Positions 9,615 through 19,909 of a stretch of DNA of 64,000 nt are shown here, piece by piece. Within the stretch, counting starts at the first letter, position 1, and every line of letters starts with the position of its first letter. The position numbers and the translations under genes are program-made. This DNA comes from Acinetobacter sp. ANC 4558 (GTDB lineage: Bacteria; Pseudomonadota; Gammaproteobacteria; Pseudomonadales; Moraxellaceae), in assembly GCF_002135375.1 (NCBI RefSeq), contig NZ_NEGH01000007.1, positions 104,907 to 168,906 on the forward strand, given 5' to 3'. The notes beneath the pieces are model-generated. The model was given only the letters and a program-made list of their open reading frames with translations. It was not told where the DNA came from and searched no databases.

Positions 9615-9849
9615 TAAAAATATACTCTCAGTTTTTAAAATTCTTTCCAGCATATTCTTACATAAAATAGATGATATTTAATACAAAATATTTATTTGAA
9701 TACCTAATCGAAATACTGTGATTCAGCTGCATCATTTATACAAATAGATTTTTTATTTAAGCTTATCTTTATGATAGTACATCACATACTTATTTTACTA
9801 ATTAAAAAAGGTTACCACATGATAACCTCATTTAATCAAATTCAAAATT

Positions 9850-10329
9850 TTAGATTAATGCTTTAAAGTTCTGTTGACGCCATGCTTCATATAGAATAAT
9901 TGCCGTTGCATTAGACAAATTTAAACTACGAGAGGTTTCTGCCATTGGTAATCTAATCCAGTGTTGCTGCGGAAACATCAACCTCACATGCGCTGGTAAC
10001 CCACGTGTTTCTGGTCCCATGAGTAGCGCAATTGATCGATTTAAATCTGATGTGTGTGGTGTTTCAACACCTTTGGTTGTCAATGGATAGATCGCATCCA
10101 AATCAACCCCCTGAGATTTTAGATTTGCAATACACTCATCCAAGTTTTCCCAAATTTTCATTCGAGCATACTCATGATAATCCAAACCAGCACGCTTAAG
10201 CTTTTTATCATCCAACTCGAAGCCTAAGGGCTTAACTAAATGTAACTGCGCACCTGTATTTGCACATAAACGGATAATGTTTCCCGTATTACTTGGAATT
10301 TCAGGTTCATACAATACAATATGTATCAC
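9850..10329 (-). CDS. trmL: tRNA (cytidine/uridine-34-2'-O)-methyltransferase TrmL
   Basis: A 159-residue SPOUT-class methyltransferase that 2'-O-methylates the wobble nucleotide of certain tRNA-Leu. The trefoil-knot SAM-binding motifs are present: an N-terminal YEPEIPSNTGNIIR, LMGPETRGLP in the middle, and the C-terminal IRLPMAETSRSLNLSNATA. Length is typical of TrmL, which consists of the catalytic domain alone. It is the last gene of a leftward series serS-cysG-trmL, 39 bases after cysG. Confidence 0.94.
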   Translation of the reverse strand: MIHIVLYEPEIPSNTGNIIRLCANTGAQLHLVKPLGFELDDKKLKRAGLDYHEYARMKIWENLDECIANLKSQGVDLDAIYPLTTKGVETPHTSDLNRSIALLMGPETRGLPAHVRLMFPQQHWIRLPMAETSRSLNLSNATAIILYEAWRQQNFKALI

Positions 10330-10368
10330 AGTTGTTCTCTACTCTTTTCTTCAATATGAATAAGTGTT

Positions 10369-11748
10369 TTAATCTTGCCACTTCAATTGTTCGCGTAAAG
10401 TTACAACTTCACCAATAATTGTTAAAGTGGGTGCTTGTATCTGGCTATCTGCAACTTTAGTGACGATATCTGCCAAAGTTCCAATGACTACCTTTTGTTC
10501 AGGTGTTGTCCCTTTAGAAATTAATGCCACGGGCATATTAGATCTTTGACCATGCTCAATTAATTTTTGACAAATTTTTTCCAGTCCCATCAACCCCATA
10601 TACAAAACTAAGGTTTGGTTTTCATACACCAGTTCATTCCATGGCAATTCTGGTGAGCCTTCTTTAAGGTGCCCCGTTAAAAATCGTACACTTTGCGCAT
10701 AATCTCGATGAGTTAATGGAATTCCTGCATAAGCAGAACAGCCTGAAGCCGCTGTAATTCCTGGAACAACCTGAAAAGCTACATTGGCATCGAATAACTC
10801 TTGGATCTCTTCACCACCACGACCAAAAATAAACGGGTCTCCGCCTTTTAAGCGACAAACTCGCTTACCCTCTTGCGCATATTGAACCAACAAGGCATTG
10901 ATACCTTCTTGTGGTACAGCATGATTTGATCTCGCCTTCCCAACATAAATTTTAGTTGCATCTCTACGGCACAATTCTAAAATAGGCGTAGACACTAATC
11001 GGTCATAAATCACAACATCTGCTTGTTGCATAAGCCGCAGGGCTTTTAAAGTTAATAACTCAGGATCACCTGGACCTGCTCCAACCAAATAAACCTCGCC
11101 TTTCGGAGTGTTCCATTCAACTAAAGCTTGTTCAATCAAAACATCTGCTTCACTGATTTGATGATTAAATACTTTTTCTTTCAAAGAGCTTTTATATAAA
11201 TTTTCCCAGAAAATACGACGCTCATCTGGGTTTTGAATTACTTCTTTTACACGGTTTCGCCATTTTCCAGAAAATTCAGCGAGTGCTCCCATTCCATGCG
11301 GAATAATAGCTTCAAGCTGCGTTCTAATTTGTCGTGACAGAACTGGAGAAGTTCCATTACTTGCAATAGAAATAATCAAAGGGGATCGATCGACAATTGC
11401 TGGAACCATAAAACGGCAATGTGGCGGATCATCCACACTATTTACTAAAATATTTGCTGCTTCACATACTTCAAATACAAGCCGATTTATTTCTGCATGA
11501 TCTGTTGCCGCAATTACCAATCGATAATGACGTAGTTCAGCAGTTGCTTTAAATTTTTCCTGAAAATACTGACCTTGACGCTGTTGGATCAATTTCAATA
11601 AATCAGCTTGAATTTCTGGTGCGATAACATCGATTATTGCACCAGCTTTTACTAAAAGTACTGCTTTACGATAAGCAATATGACCACCACCAACAATCAA
11701 ACAGCGCTGTTGTTGCAACTTTAAAGAGATTGGAAAAATATCCACCAA
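10369..11748 (-). CDS. cysG: Siroheme synthase CysG (trifunctional)
   Basis: A 459-residue fusion that makes siroheme from uroporphyrinogen III for sulphite and nitrite reductases. The N-terminal half (about 1-150) is the NAD-dependent precorrin-2 dehydrogenase/ferrochelatase, with CLIVGGGHIAYRKA and the SNGTSP loop; the C-terminal half (from about 217) is the SAM-dependent uroporphyrinogen-III methyltransferase, with VYLVGAGPGDPELLTLKA, VIYDRLVS, CRLKGGDPFIFGRGGEE, and VPGITAASG. Both modules look intact and the length matches the family. It sits 58 bases downstream of serS and is probably co-transcribed with it and trmL. Confidence 0.95.
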   Translation of the reverse strand: MVDIFPISLKLQQQRCLIVGGGHIAYRKAVLLVKAGAIIDVIAPEIQADLLKLIQQRQGQYFQEKFKATAELRHYRLVIAATDHAEINRLVFEVCEAANILVNSVDDPPHCRFMVPAIVDRSPLIISIASNGTSPVLSRQIRTQLEAIIPHGMGALAEFSGKWRNRVKEVIQNPDERRIFWENLYKSSLKEKVFNHQISEADVLIEQALVEWNTPKGEVYLVGAGPGDPELLTLKALRLMQQADVVIYDRLVSTPILELCRRDATKIYVGKARSNHAVPQEGINALLVQYAQEGKRVCRLKGGDPFIFGRGGEEIQELFDANVAFQVVPGITAASGCSAYAGIPLTHRDYAQSVRFLTGHLKEGSPELPWNELVYENQTLVLYMGLMGLEKICQKLIEHGQRSNMPVALISKGTTPEQKVVIGTLADIVTKVADSQIQAPTLTIIGEVVTLREQLKWQD

Positions 11749-11806
11749 ATAACCTCAGAACTTAGCTGATTATTGAGCTGATCATTAGATAAAACATAGA
11801 CTGACT

Positions 11807-13123
<1,317 letters not shown>

Positions 13124-13206
13124 TCACACTAAAAAATACAGTAAAAGCGCTTATACCAAGTCATATTCAAGAACGAAAATAATAAAAATATCTTTATTCT
13201 TATTAT

Positions 13207-13992
13207 TTAAGGCATTTTGTAGTTCGGTAAACTTGGTAGATATTCTGGTTTAATGAGTACTTGACTCACCTGATAAGGCAATACCAATTCTGTCATTCCT
13301 TCGGCATAACTTGCTAACTCATATAATGGATAAACAAAAACAATACCATCAGCACCATAATAAAAGTTATCACTCAGCTGAAGTTTTTCTCGAGTAATCG
13401 AATGATCATTCAACCAATTAGAATTCGCATCATATAATGCATTTATAACCTTTCCTTCCACACCCTGAATCAAAATATCTTGTAGCGATATCCGCTTTTT
13501 GTGTGTTAAATCAAAATTCACATATTCTGCATGTGACAAACCATGTGCAGCCCCAGAATTAAAGGTATATGAATTAATAACAAATGTCGCAATATTATAC
13601 CATTGATTCATATAGCGAACGGTCATGCTACTTTGGTTTAAGCTCGCATCCTTTGCAGACAAGTTTACTTTTTCATTTGGCTCAGTAGAAAATGCAATTG
13701 GCTCAGTTTTTTTAATACGATTGTCAAAATACTCATTAATCCAATCTACATTGGTATTGACGGTCTGTAAGTTAAACTGTGTACAACCACTTTCAACACA
13801 CACTTCAGGCTTAGCCAATTCTACCGTTACCGTTTTTGATTGGATTAAAGGAATTTGATTCAGTTTTTCTTGTTGTACCGATTCTGCTTTATCTATTACA
13901 GGTTCATTACGAGGTTTACATCCTGTCAATAAACCAATTGAAAGTACCATTGCTGTAACCACGCCCCAAGTCTGGACTTTCATAAGCTCCAT
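13207..13992 (-). CDS. DUF3298-like (RsiV-type) lipoprotein
   Basis: A 261-residue predicted lipoprotein. The start at 13992 is favoured because AAGGGAG is well placed; the N-terminus then reads as a signal with lipobox LLTGC. The remainder resembles DUF3298/RsiV-type proteins: TFVINSYTFNSGAAHG followed by NFDLTHKKRISLQDIL, and a C-terminal strand ELVLPYQVSQVL. In that family the central GGAHG-type segment is conserved. Function unknown; periplasmic or outer-membrane-anchored location is inferred from the lipobox. It stands 174 bases from lolA and about 120 from serS and has its own likely promoter. Confidence 0.82.
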   Translation of the reverse strand: MELMKVQTWGVVTAMVLSIGLLTGCKPRNEPVIDKAESVQQEKLNQIPLIQSKTVTVELAKPEVCVESGCTQFNLQTVNTNVDWINEYFDNRIKKTEPIAFSTEPNEKVNLSAKDASLNQSSMTVRYMNQWYNIATFVINSYTFNSGAAHGLSHAEYVNFDLTHKKRISLQDILIQGVEGKVINALYDANSNWLNDHSITREKLQLSDNFYYGADGIVFVYPLYELASYAEGMTELVLPYQVSQVLIKPEYLPSLPNYKMP

Positions 13993-14166
13993 ACTCACTC
14001 CCTTATAATAAAATACATGAACCGAACTATACAAATTACGAAAAAAAAATGCATTAGCAGCCCATCATATCCTGATGTATTTTTGTGACAATTTTATTTT
14101 TTGTTATTCAACCCTAAAAATAGAACATGCCGTCTAAACACAGCATGTTCTTCAATAAGTTTCAAA

Positions 14167-14862
14167 CTATTGATCAATAACATCCGTTCCTTTAGGTGGG
14201 TTAAATGTAAACGTTGAAGCAGGAATTGCCCCATTTACATTAACTTGACTAAATTTCACATAGGTTGTTTGACCTAATGAGTCTTGCAATACCATCAATG
14301 AAGGCTTATTTTTACCATTGAAACTAATGGTTAGACTTTGAAATGCACTTTCTTTATTTTTAGGAAGTAAGGTGTAATAGGTTTTAGATTTATCAGGCTG
14401 TGTGACTTTATAAGCTTCCATAATCTGATTGGTATTTCCGGACAACAATAAGGCTGGAGTATTTGCAACTTGATCATCTAAATCTTGTCGAATTGCTTGT
14501 TGTAAATCAGGATCATAAATCCACACCACTTTACCTGATGAAATAATGGTTTGATTTACTGGTGATTTAATTTCCCAATAAAACTTTCCAGGGCGCTCAA
14601 CCTTCATCACACCCGTAAATGTCTGATTCATGTGTTGTGCAGTTAAACTCTTATTTTGAGTCGCTTTTGCATTATGCACTTTAGTGGTTTGCTCAAAATT
14701 CGCAGTCAAACGTTGTAAACCAGATAATTGATTGATCAAACTTGCAGCTGCTTGTTGCTCCGATGCTGCAACTGGCGCAGCAAATACAGTTGTACTCATT
14801 ATTGGCACTATACTTAGCGTACCCAATACGAAAGTACATACAGCTTTACGAAGCATATTCAT
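14167..14862 (-). CDS. lolA: Outer-membrane lipoprotein carrier protein LolA
   Basis: Periplasmic chaperone that carries lipoproteins from the LolCDE complex to LolB at the outer membrane. The 231-residue precursor has a signal peptide ending near VFAAPVAA and the LolA fold markers: LTANFEQTTKV, FTGVMKVERPGKFYWEI, IISSGKVVWIYDPDLQQA, and the C-terminal ASTFTFNPPKGTDVID. The start at 14862 is chosen because AAGGTGG lies five bases before it; a GTG three codons upstream overlaps that ribosome binding site. No downstream partner gene is close. Confidence 0.94.
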   Translation of the reverse strand: MNMLRKAVCTFVLGTLSIVPIMSTTVFAAPVAASEQQAAASLINQLSGLQRLTANFEQTTKVHNAKATQNKSLTAQHMNQTFTGVMKVERPGKFYWEIKSPVNQTIISSGKVVWIYDPDLQQAIRQDLDDQVANTPALLLSGNTNQIMEAYKVTQPDKSKTYYTLLPKNKESAFQSLTISFNGKNKPSLMVLQDSLGQTTYVKFSQVNVNGAIPASTFTFNPPKGTDVIDQ

Positions 14863-15024
14863 ATATTCCACCTTTTATGTTTGCTTAACGCAATTATTCA
14901 TTTTGATATATTAAACCAATTAAAACCAACAAATTGAGAGAAAATAAGAAGATTTGTATTATTATTCATAGTAATGATGTACATCTCTTCATCATTATGG
15001 AGAGAATCTATTTAAAAAATTCAA

Positions 15025-15050
15025 AAAAAATCCCACTCTACAGTGGGATT
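15025..15050 (-). terminator. Terminator of rplU-rpmA
   Basis: Stem AATCCCACT (15029-15037), loop CTAC, stem AGTGGGATT (15042-15050). Read on the minus strand it is followed by a run of T, closing the ribosomal protein operon. Confidence 0.85.
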
Positions 15051-15066
15051 TTTATTCTATTAAAGC

Positions 15067-15321
15067 TTAAGCTTCAACAGTTACGTAGCGACGGCCAAAT
15101 TGACCTTTCACTTCGAATTTTACTACGCCATCAGCTGTAGCAAATAAAGTATGGTCACGACCCATACCAACGTTTGCACCAGCGTGGAATTCAGTACCAC
15201 GTTGACGAACGATGATGTTACCTGCAGTTACAGTTTGACCACCGTAAACTTTAACACCTAACATCTTAGGATTCGAATCACGACCGTTCTTAGTAGAACC
15301 ACCGGCTTTTTTACTCGCCAT
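15067..15321 (-). CDS. rpmA: 50S ribosomal protein L27
   Basis: 84-residue L27, whose N-terminus reaches toward the peptidyl transferase centre. Diagnostic start [16 protein letters not shown] and the [20 protein letters not shown] and [10 protein letters not shown] blocks. It has no N-terminal extension of the type cleaved in Firmicutes. Follows rplU by 19 bases in the usual rplU-rpmA pair. Confidence 0.98.
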   Translation of the reverse strand: MASKKAGGSTKNGRDSNPKMLGVKVYGGQTVTAGNIIVRQRGTEFHAGANVGMGRDHTLFATADGVVKFEVKGQFGRRYVTVEA

Positions 15322-15340
15322 GTCTTATACTCCTAGTGAA

Positions 15341-15652
15341 TTAGCCTGAAATACCAGTAATTTTCAACTCAGTGAACCATTGACGGTGACCTTGTTGCTT
15401 ACGGTAATGCTTACGACGACGCATTTTAACAATACGGATTTTGTCGTGACGACCATGGCTAACCACTTCTGCAGTTACTTTAGCGCCAGCTACAACTGGA
15501 GCACCGATTTGAACGCTATCACCATTTACAACTAATAATACGTCATCAAACGTAATAGTCGAGCCAGTTTCAGCTTTCAATAATTCAACTTTAAGGGTTT
15601 CACCCTCAACTACACGGTGCTGTTTACCACCGCTTTGGATTACTGCGTACAT
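15341..15652 (-). CDS. rplU: 50S ribosomal protein L21
   Basis: 103-residue L21, a 23S-rRNA-binding protein. Begins [14 protein letters not shown] and ends in the typical [16 protein letters not shown]...TELKITGI pattern. The start at 15652 is fixed by GGAG six bases upstream; the five extra codons in frame above it are not credible. Divergent from ispB, the standard arrangement in gammaproteobacteria. Confidence 0.98.
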   Translation of the reverse strand: MYAVIQSGGKQHRVVEGETLKVELLKAETGSTITFDDVLLVVNGDSVQIGAPVVAGAKVTAEVVSHGRHDKIRIVKMRRRKHYRKQQGHRQWFTELKITGISG

Positions 15653-16089
15653 AATGTACTCCAACATACCCGTGTTGTCGTGTCGATAAAGGGATATATC
15701 GATCTTAGGACGAACACCACTGGGGGTTATATAAGGGCAAAGATTTTAAGTGATATTCATACAAACAACAAGTCATTTGCTGAAAATATTAACATAAGAC
15801 CCGAGAATACTTTATAAACAGTTGCTTTGCTTCACATTTCATAGTATGTAAGAGCAGACAAAACATGCTATTTATTCTAAAAATGATCGTTTCGTGAATA
15901 ATACTGCATATTTGTTTAACAACAATCTAAATAATGACCGTTATTCAGCTTTTATAATGTGAAACGTTATAGATTAAAAAATTATTTTTTGACAAACTTA
16001 GTAAACATTCATTTTCGGTATACTATGGACTCACTTACCAAATTATACTTTTCAACTTTTAATATTGAATAAATGAGGTTCTCCTTCAC
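15653..16089. other. Divergent rplU / ispB intergenic region
   Basis: About 440 AT-rich bases between divergently transcribed rplU and ispB; it must hold both promoters and the rplU leader. A TTGACA (15989-15994) and a TATACT (16019-16024) face ispB, but 24 bases apart, too far for a single sigma-70 promoter. No RNA gene recognised. Confidence 0.6.
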
Positions 16090-17067
16090 ATGGCCATCGA
16101 TTTTAAGCAAGATATCCTCGCTCCTGTTGCCACTGATTTTGCCACGATGGATACATTTATTAATGAAGGGATTACCTCTAAAGTCGCACTTGTTATGGCA
16201 GTGAGTAAACATGTAGTTGAAGCTGGTGGCAAACGTATGCGTCCAATTATGTGCTTACTTGCAGCAAAAGCATGTGGTGTACAGGACTTAGAAAAACATC
16301 GCAAACTCGCAGCAACAATTGAAATGCTTCATACTGCAACCTTGGTTCATGATGATGTTGTTGATGAATCTGGTCTACGTCGCGGTCGCCCAACAGCAAA
16401 TGCAACATGGAATAATCAAACCGCTGTACTTGTTGGTGATTTTTTAATTTCTAGATCATTCGACTTATTGGTTGATTTAGATAATATGACTTTACTCAAA
16501 GATTTTTCTACAGGAACCTGTGAAATTGCTGAAGGTGAAGTACTACAATTACAATCGCAACATCAACCAGAAACAACTGAAGAAACATATCTTGATATTA
16601 TTCATGGAAAAACCTCTCGCTTATTCGAACTTGCCACTGAAGGTTCTGCCATTCTTGCAGGAACAAATCAATACCGTGAACCTCTAAAACGTTACGCTGG
16701 TCATTTTGGTAATGCTTTTCAAATTATCGATGACATTTTAGATTACACCTCTGATGCTGAAACATTAGGTAAAAATATTGGTGATGATTTAATGGAAGGT
16801 AAACCCACTTTACCGTTAATCTCTGCATTACAAAATACAACTGGCGAAGAGCGTGAGCTGATTCGTCGTAGTATTGCCACTGGTGGGACATCAGATTTAG
16901 AACAAGTGATTAAAATTGTTCAAAAATCTGGGGCTTTAGATTATTGTCGAGAACGTGCGAAAGAAGAAACTGCTTTAGCCATTGAAGCTTTACACCAACT
17001 TCCTGACAGCCAATCACGGTTAGCGCTCGAAAATCTTGCCTTACTCGCACTTGACCGTATTCAATAA
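16090..17067 (+). CDS. ispB: Octaprenyl/polyprenyl diphosphate synthase IspB
   Basis: Trans-prenyltransferase that builds the polyprenyl side chain of ubiquinone from isopentenyl diphosphate. The 325-residue protein contains the two aspartate-rich Mg-binding motifs: HDDVVDESGLRRGRPT (about residues 92-107) and IIDDILDYTSD (about 213-223), plus GGKRMRP near the start. Size and divergent position relative to rplU-rpmA match ispB in related bacteria. The gene begins at ATG 16090 (MAIDFKQD). The membrane-protein gene follows 20 bases downstream and is probably co-transcribed. Confidence 0.94.
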   Translation: MAIDFKQDILAPVATDFATMDTFINEGITSKVALVMAVSKHVVEAGGKRMRPIMCLLAAKACGVQDLEKHRKLAATIEMLHTATLVHDDVVDESGLRRGRPTANATWNNQTAVLVGDFLISRSFDLLVDLDNMTLLKDFSTGTCEIAEGEVLQLQSQHQPETTEETYLDIIHGKTSRLFELATEGSAILAGTNQYREPLKRYAGHFGNAFQIIDDILDYTSDAETLGKNIGDDLMEGKPTLPLISALQNTTGEERELIRRSIATGGTSDLEQVIKIVQKSGALDYCRERAKEETALAIEALHQLPDSQSRLALENLALLALDRIQ

Positions 17068-17087
17068 AATATCGTTTTTATTCACTT

Positions 17088-19115
17088 ATGCATATTGAAC
17101 TGAATGATTTATTCTTAAAAATGCAAGAACAGCTAGATCAACATGCTGTTCTTGAAGACAATTTATTGATTGACTTAATTAATCGAATTCGCCCCAATAA
17201 TACATTCGATACAGATGAGATCCATCAAAAAATTAATGCATTCATACATACATTATTAATTACACCGACCTCAGCCATAACCTTACAAAGTTTTGTTTTA
17301 AAGCTCATCAGTCAATATAAACAAGTTAGTCTTTATGCAGATACTGGAATTCTATCTTTAGATGGATTTTGGAATCAGCTATTTCAACGTTTAAATGCAC
17401 ATTTCCTCCCCCTCATTAACGATTCAAATCAACTTCAAGATTTAGTCCGACGTGTCTTTCATGATCGTAGTGATCAATATTGGTTGGATAATATTACCGA
17501 TTCTGAGTGGGAACAATTATTTAGCATTCTCAATCAAAACCATGCCAATCAACATGAAAAAAGAAGCATTCACGCCGATCTGATTAAAGCCTTAACGGTT
17601 CTTTCCTATCGAGTCAGTGGCATTGGATTATATCCAGAATTTATTAATGCCTACCCTGAACTCACTGAATATGAATCGCCCTTTCTGGTTCAAAACCGAG
17701 AAATTATTGAATTTATTCAGCAATATAAAATATTGCATCATCACCATGATCAAATCAATGCAATCATTCCACCTGATGCATCGCAAGCGATGGTGATGCT
17801 TGAACAATGTCGTGATGTTGTATATAAAATTCGTCGAGCAACTAAACGTATTGGCGTGAGTATTAGTCTGACCTACTTACTTTCATTGCTAGAACAATGT
17901 TTAGATCGTATTGAAATTATTCTCAACCTCATTGTTGAAAAAAATGAAGTTCGCTATCCCTCGTTGGGGCAATTACTCACAGATACCACCACTGCCATTT
18001 ACAATGAAACAAGCGTGCGTTCATTACTCGCAACGAATAGTGAACTTATTGCCTTACAAGTCACAGAAAATGCAAGTAAAACGGGTGAGCATTACGTAAG
18101 TACTGATAAAAAAGGCTTCTGGGGAATGTACAGATCTGCTGCAGGTGCTGGAATTATTATCGCGTGCATGGCAACCCTTAAAACATTAATGGCAAGAGTT
18201 ACACTTGCTCCCCTCATGCAAGCCTTTTCATACAGCATGAACTATTCTTTAGGCTTCATGCTGATTCATGTTTTACATTTTACAGTTGCAACCAAACAAC
18301 CAGCGATGACTGCCGCAGCGCTAGCCTCAACGGTTCACCATCGTAAAGGTTCAAAAACGGCACAAATTGCAGAACTTGCAGCACTGATTATTAACATCAT
18401 CCGAACCCAGTTTATTGCAATATTAGGAAATATTTCCATTGCAATTCCTGTAGCAGCATTCATCGCCTTGTTCTGGGATATGGCACTGCATGAACCCTTA
18501 TTAACCCATGCTAAAGCGGCAAAATCTCTACATGATTTAAACCCATTTACCTCTTTAGCCATACCGCACGCAGCCATTGCAGGAATTTGTTTATTTTTCT
18601 CAGGATTACTTGCAGGCTATTATGACAATATGGCGGTTTATCGAAAAATTGGTCCTCGTATTCAAGCGGATCAACGTTTAAAACGATATTTAGGACAAGC
18701 TCGTTTAGATAAATTTTCACATTATATTGAACGCAATCTAGGTGCATTAGCGGGGAACTTCCTTTTTGGAATTATGCTCGGTAGCATGGGAACCATCGGT
18801 TATATTTTAGGTTTACCGCTAGACATTCGCCATATTGCTTTCGCTTCTGCTAACTTTATTCAAGGACTAATCAATATCAATGATTCGCCCGATATTGGTT
18901 TAATTATTATTTCGTTCTTAGGTGTTTTACTCATTGGCTTAACCAACTTATTTGTAAGCTTTACCCTGACCATTATAGTTGCTTTACGCGCTAGACGTGT
19001 TCGCTTTGAACAATGGAAACCTTTAGCCAAACTCGTACTTACCCACTTTTTAACAAGACCCATAGATTTCTTTTGGCCCCCTAAGAAAAATCTACAATTA
19101 GATGAACAGCAATAA
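17088..19115 (+). CDS. Large membrane protein, 'site-specific recombinase' family (PF10136), misnamed
   Basis: A 675-residue protein: a soluble helical N-terminal half (about 1-345) and a C-terminal half with many hydrophobic spans (from about 350: AAGAGIIIACMATLKTLMA, then FSYSMNYSLGFMLIHVLHF, and several more to VSFTLTIIVALRA). It matches the remembered family catalogued as SpecificRecomb/'site-specific recombinase Gcr'. Nothing in it resembles a tyrosine or serine recombinase, and the membrane architecture makes that name unlikely. The conserved segment KQPAMTAAALA sits near residue 405. Follows ispB by 20 bases. Function unknown; an inner-membrane transport or envelope role is a guess. 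Confidence 0.78.
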   Translation: MHIELNDLFLKMQEQLDQHAVLEDNLLIDLINRIRPNNTFDTDEIHQKINAFIHTLLITPTSAITLQSFVLKLISQYKQVSLYADTGILSLDGFWNQLFQRLNAHFLPLINDSNQLQDLVRRVFHDRSDQYWLDNITDSEWEQLFSILNQNHANQHEKRSIHADLIKALTVLSYRVSGIGLYPEFINAYPELTEYESPFLVQNREIIEFIQQYKILHHHHDQINAIIPPDASQAMVMLEQCRDVVYKIRRATKRIGVSISLTYLLSLLEQCLDRIEIILNLIVEKNEVRYPSLGQLLTDTTTAIYNETSVRSLLATNSELIALQVTENASKTGEHYVSTDKKGFWGMYRSAAGAGIIIACMATLKTLMARVTLAPLMQAFSYSMNYSLGFMLIHVLHFTVATKQPAMTAAALASTVHHRKGSKTAQIAELAALIINIIRTQFIAILGNISIAIPVAAFIALFWDMALHEPLLTHAKAAKSLHDLNPFTSLAIPHAAIAGICLFFSGLLAGYYDNMAVYRKIGPRIQADQRLKRYLGQARLDKFSHYIERNLGALAGNFLFGIMLGSMGTIGYILGLPLDIRHIAFASANFIQGLININDSPDIGLIIISFLGVLLIGLTNLFVSFTLTIIVALRARRVRFEQWKPLAKLVLTHFLTRPIDFFWPPKKNLQLDEQQ

Positions 19116-19187
19116 GCTTGGTTGATCATAAGAAATAGCAAACGTATAAAATAAAAAAATAATTTTTTTTACTTACATGAGATATCG

Positions 19188-19889
19188 ATGCTTGAAATAA
19201 AGTGTACTGATGGGTACACTTTATTCAGTTTAATTAGTCATCTTCTAATTAATTACAAATTGCAGGATTATCGTGTGCCAATTTATTTAATTGTTCTCGG
19301 CTTTTTTTTGTTAATTTGTAGTTATTTAATACTGAATATGCACTTTTTATATACTATAGATTTAGTAACAGTGGAATGGTTTAGTCACCATAGAACACAA
19401 AAATTAAATGAAATTTCTACGATATTGTCATTTATTGGTGCTCTACCTTTTGTATCATTTATAATAACGTTATGCTGTTTTTATGCTAAGTTATTAAAAA
19501 AATACAAAAAAATCATGTTCATCTGTATCGGATTTTTTGGAAGCGTTACGTTTGCGTGGATATTGAAATTTATGATATCTAAGTCTCGTCCACCAGAAAT
19601 GTATCATCTTGTAGAGGTATTTGGTTCTTCCTTCCCTAGTGCGCATAGTGCATATGCTGCAGCAATAGGATGTTTAGCAATCTATACCAATATGCAATCT
19701 CCCAAATATAGAATGATTCTTCTCTGTTCTGTCATTTGGATGATAGTCATGGGGGTTTCTCGTATTTATTTAGGTGTACATTACCCATCTGACGTTTTAG
19801 CTGGCTGGGGTATGAGTTTAGTATATGTTTCAGTGATCTATCTAATCTTCATCAAGTTAGATAGTACAAAATTTTTTAGTTTTAGATAA
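19188..19889 (+). CDS. PAP2-family membrane phosphatase, upstream of adeIJK
   Basis: A 233-residue integral membrane protein of the type 2 phosphatidic acid phosphatase superfamily. All three phosphatase motifs are visible: KFMISKSRPP, SFPSAHSAYA, and SRIYLGVHYPSD, within about six transmembrane spans. Such enzymes dephosphorylate undecaprenyl diphosphate, phosphatidic acid or lipid A; the substrate here is undetermined. The first 27 residues are not hydrophobic and the ribosome binding site is weak, so the true start could be further in. Only 20 bases separate it from adeI, as I recall for A. baumannii, so it may share a transcript with the pump. Confidence 0.88.
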   Translation: MLEIKCTDGYTLFSLISHLLINYKLQDYRVPIYLIVLGFFLLICSYLILNMHFLYTIDLVTVEWFSHHRTQKLNEISTILSFIGALPFVSFIITLCCFYAKLLKKYKKIMFICIGFFGSVTFAWILKFMISKSRPPEMYHLVEVFGSSFPSAHSAYAAAIGCLAIYTNMQSPKYRMILLCSVIWMIVMGVSRIYLGVHYPSDVLAGWGMSLVYVSVIYLIFIKLDSTKFFSFR

Positions 19890-19909
19890 AATCTAATCGA
19901 GGTGGAAGA

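Noticed and set aside
15989..16024. TTGACA and TATACT upstream of ispB as a sigma-70 promoter
   Set aside because: The hexamers are 24 bases apart; the usual spacing is 16-18.
17088..19115. Treating the 'site-specific recombinase' homologue as a mobile-element gene
   Set aside because: It is a multi-span membrane protein beside core genes, with no recombinase motifs or flanking repeats.
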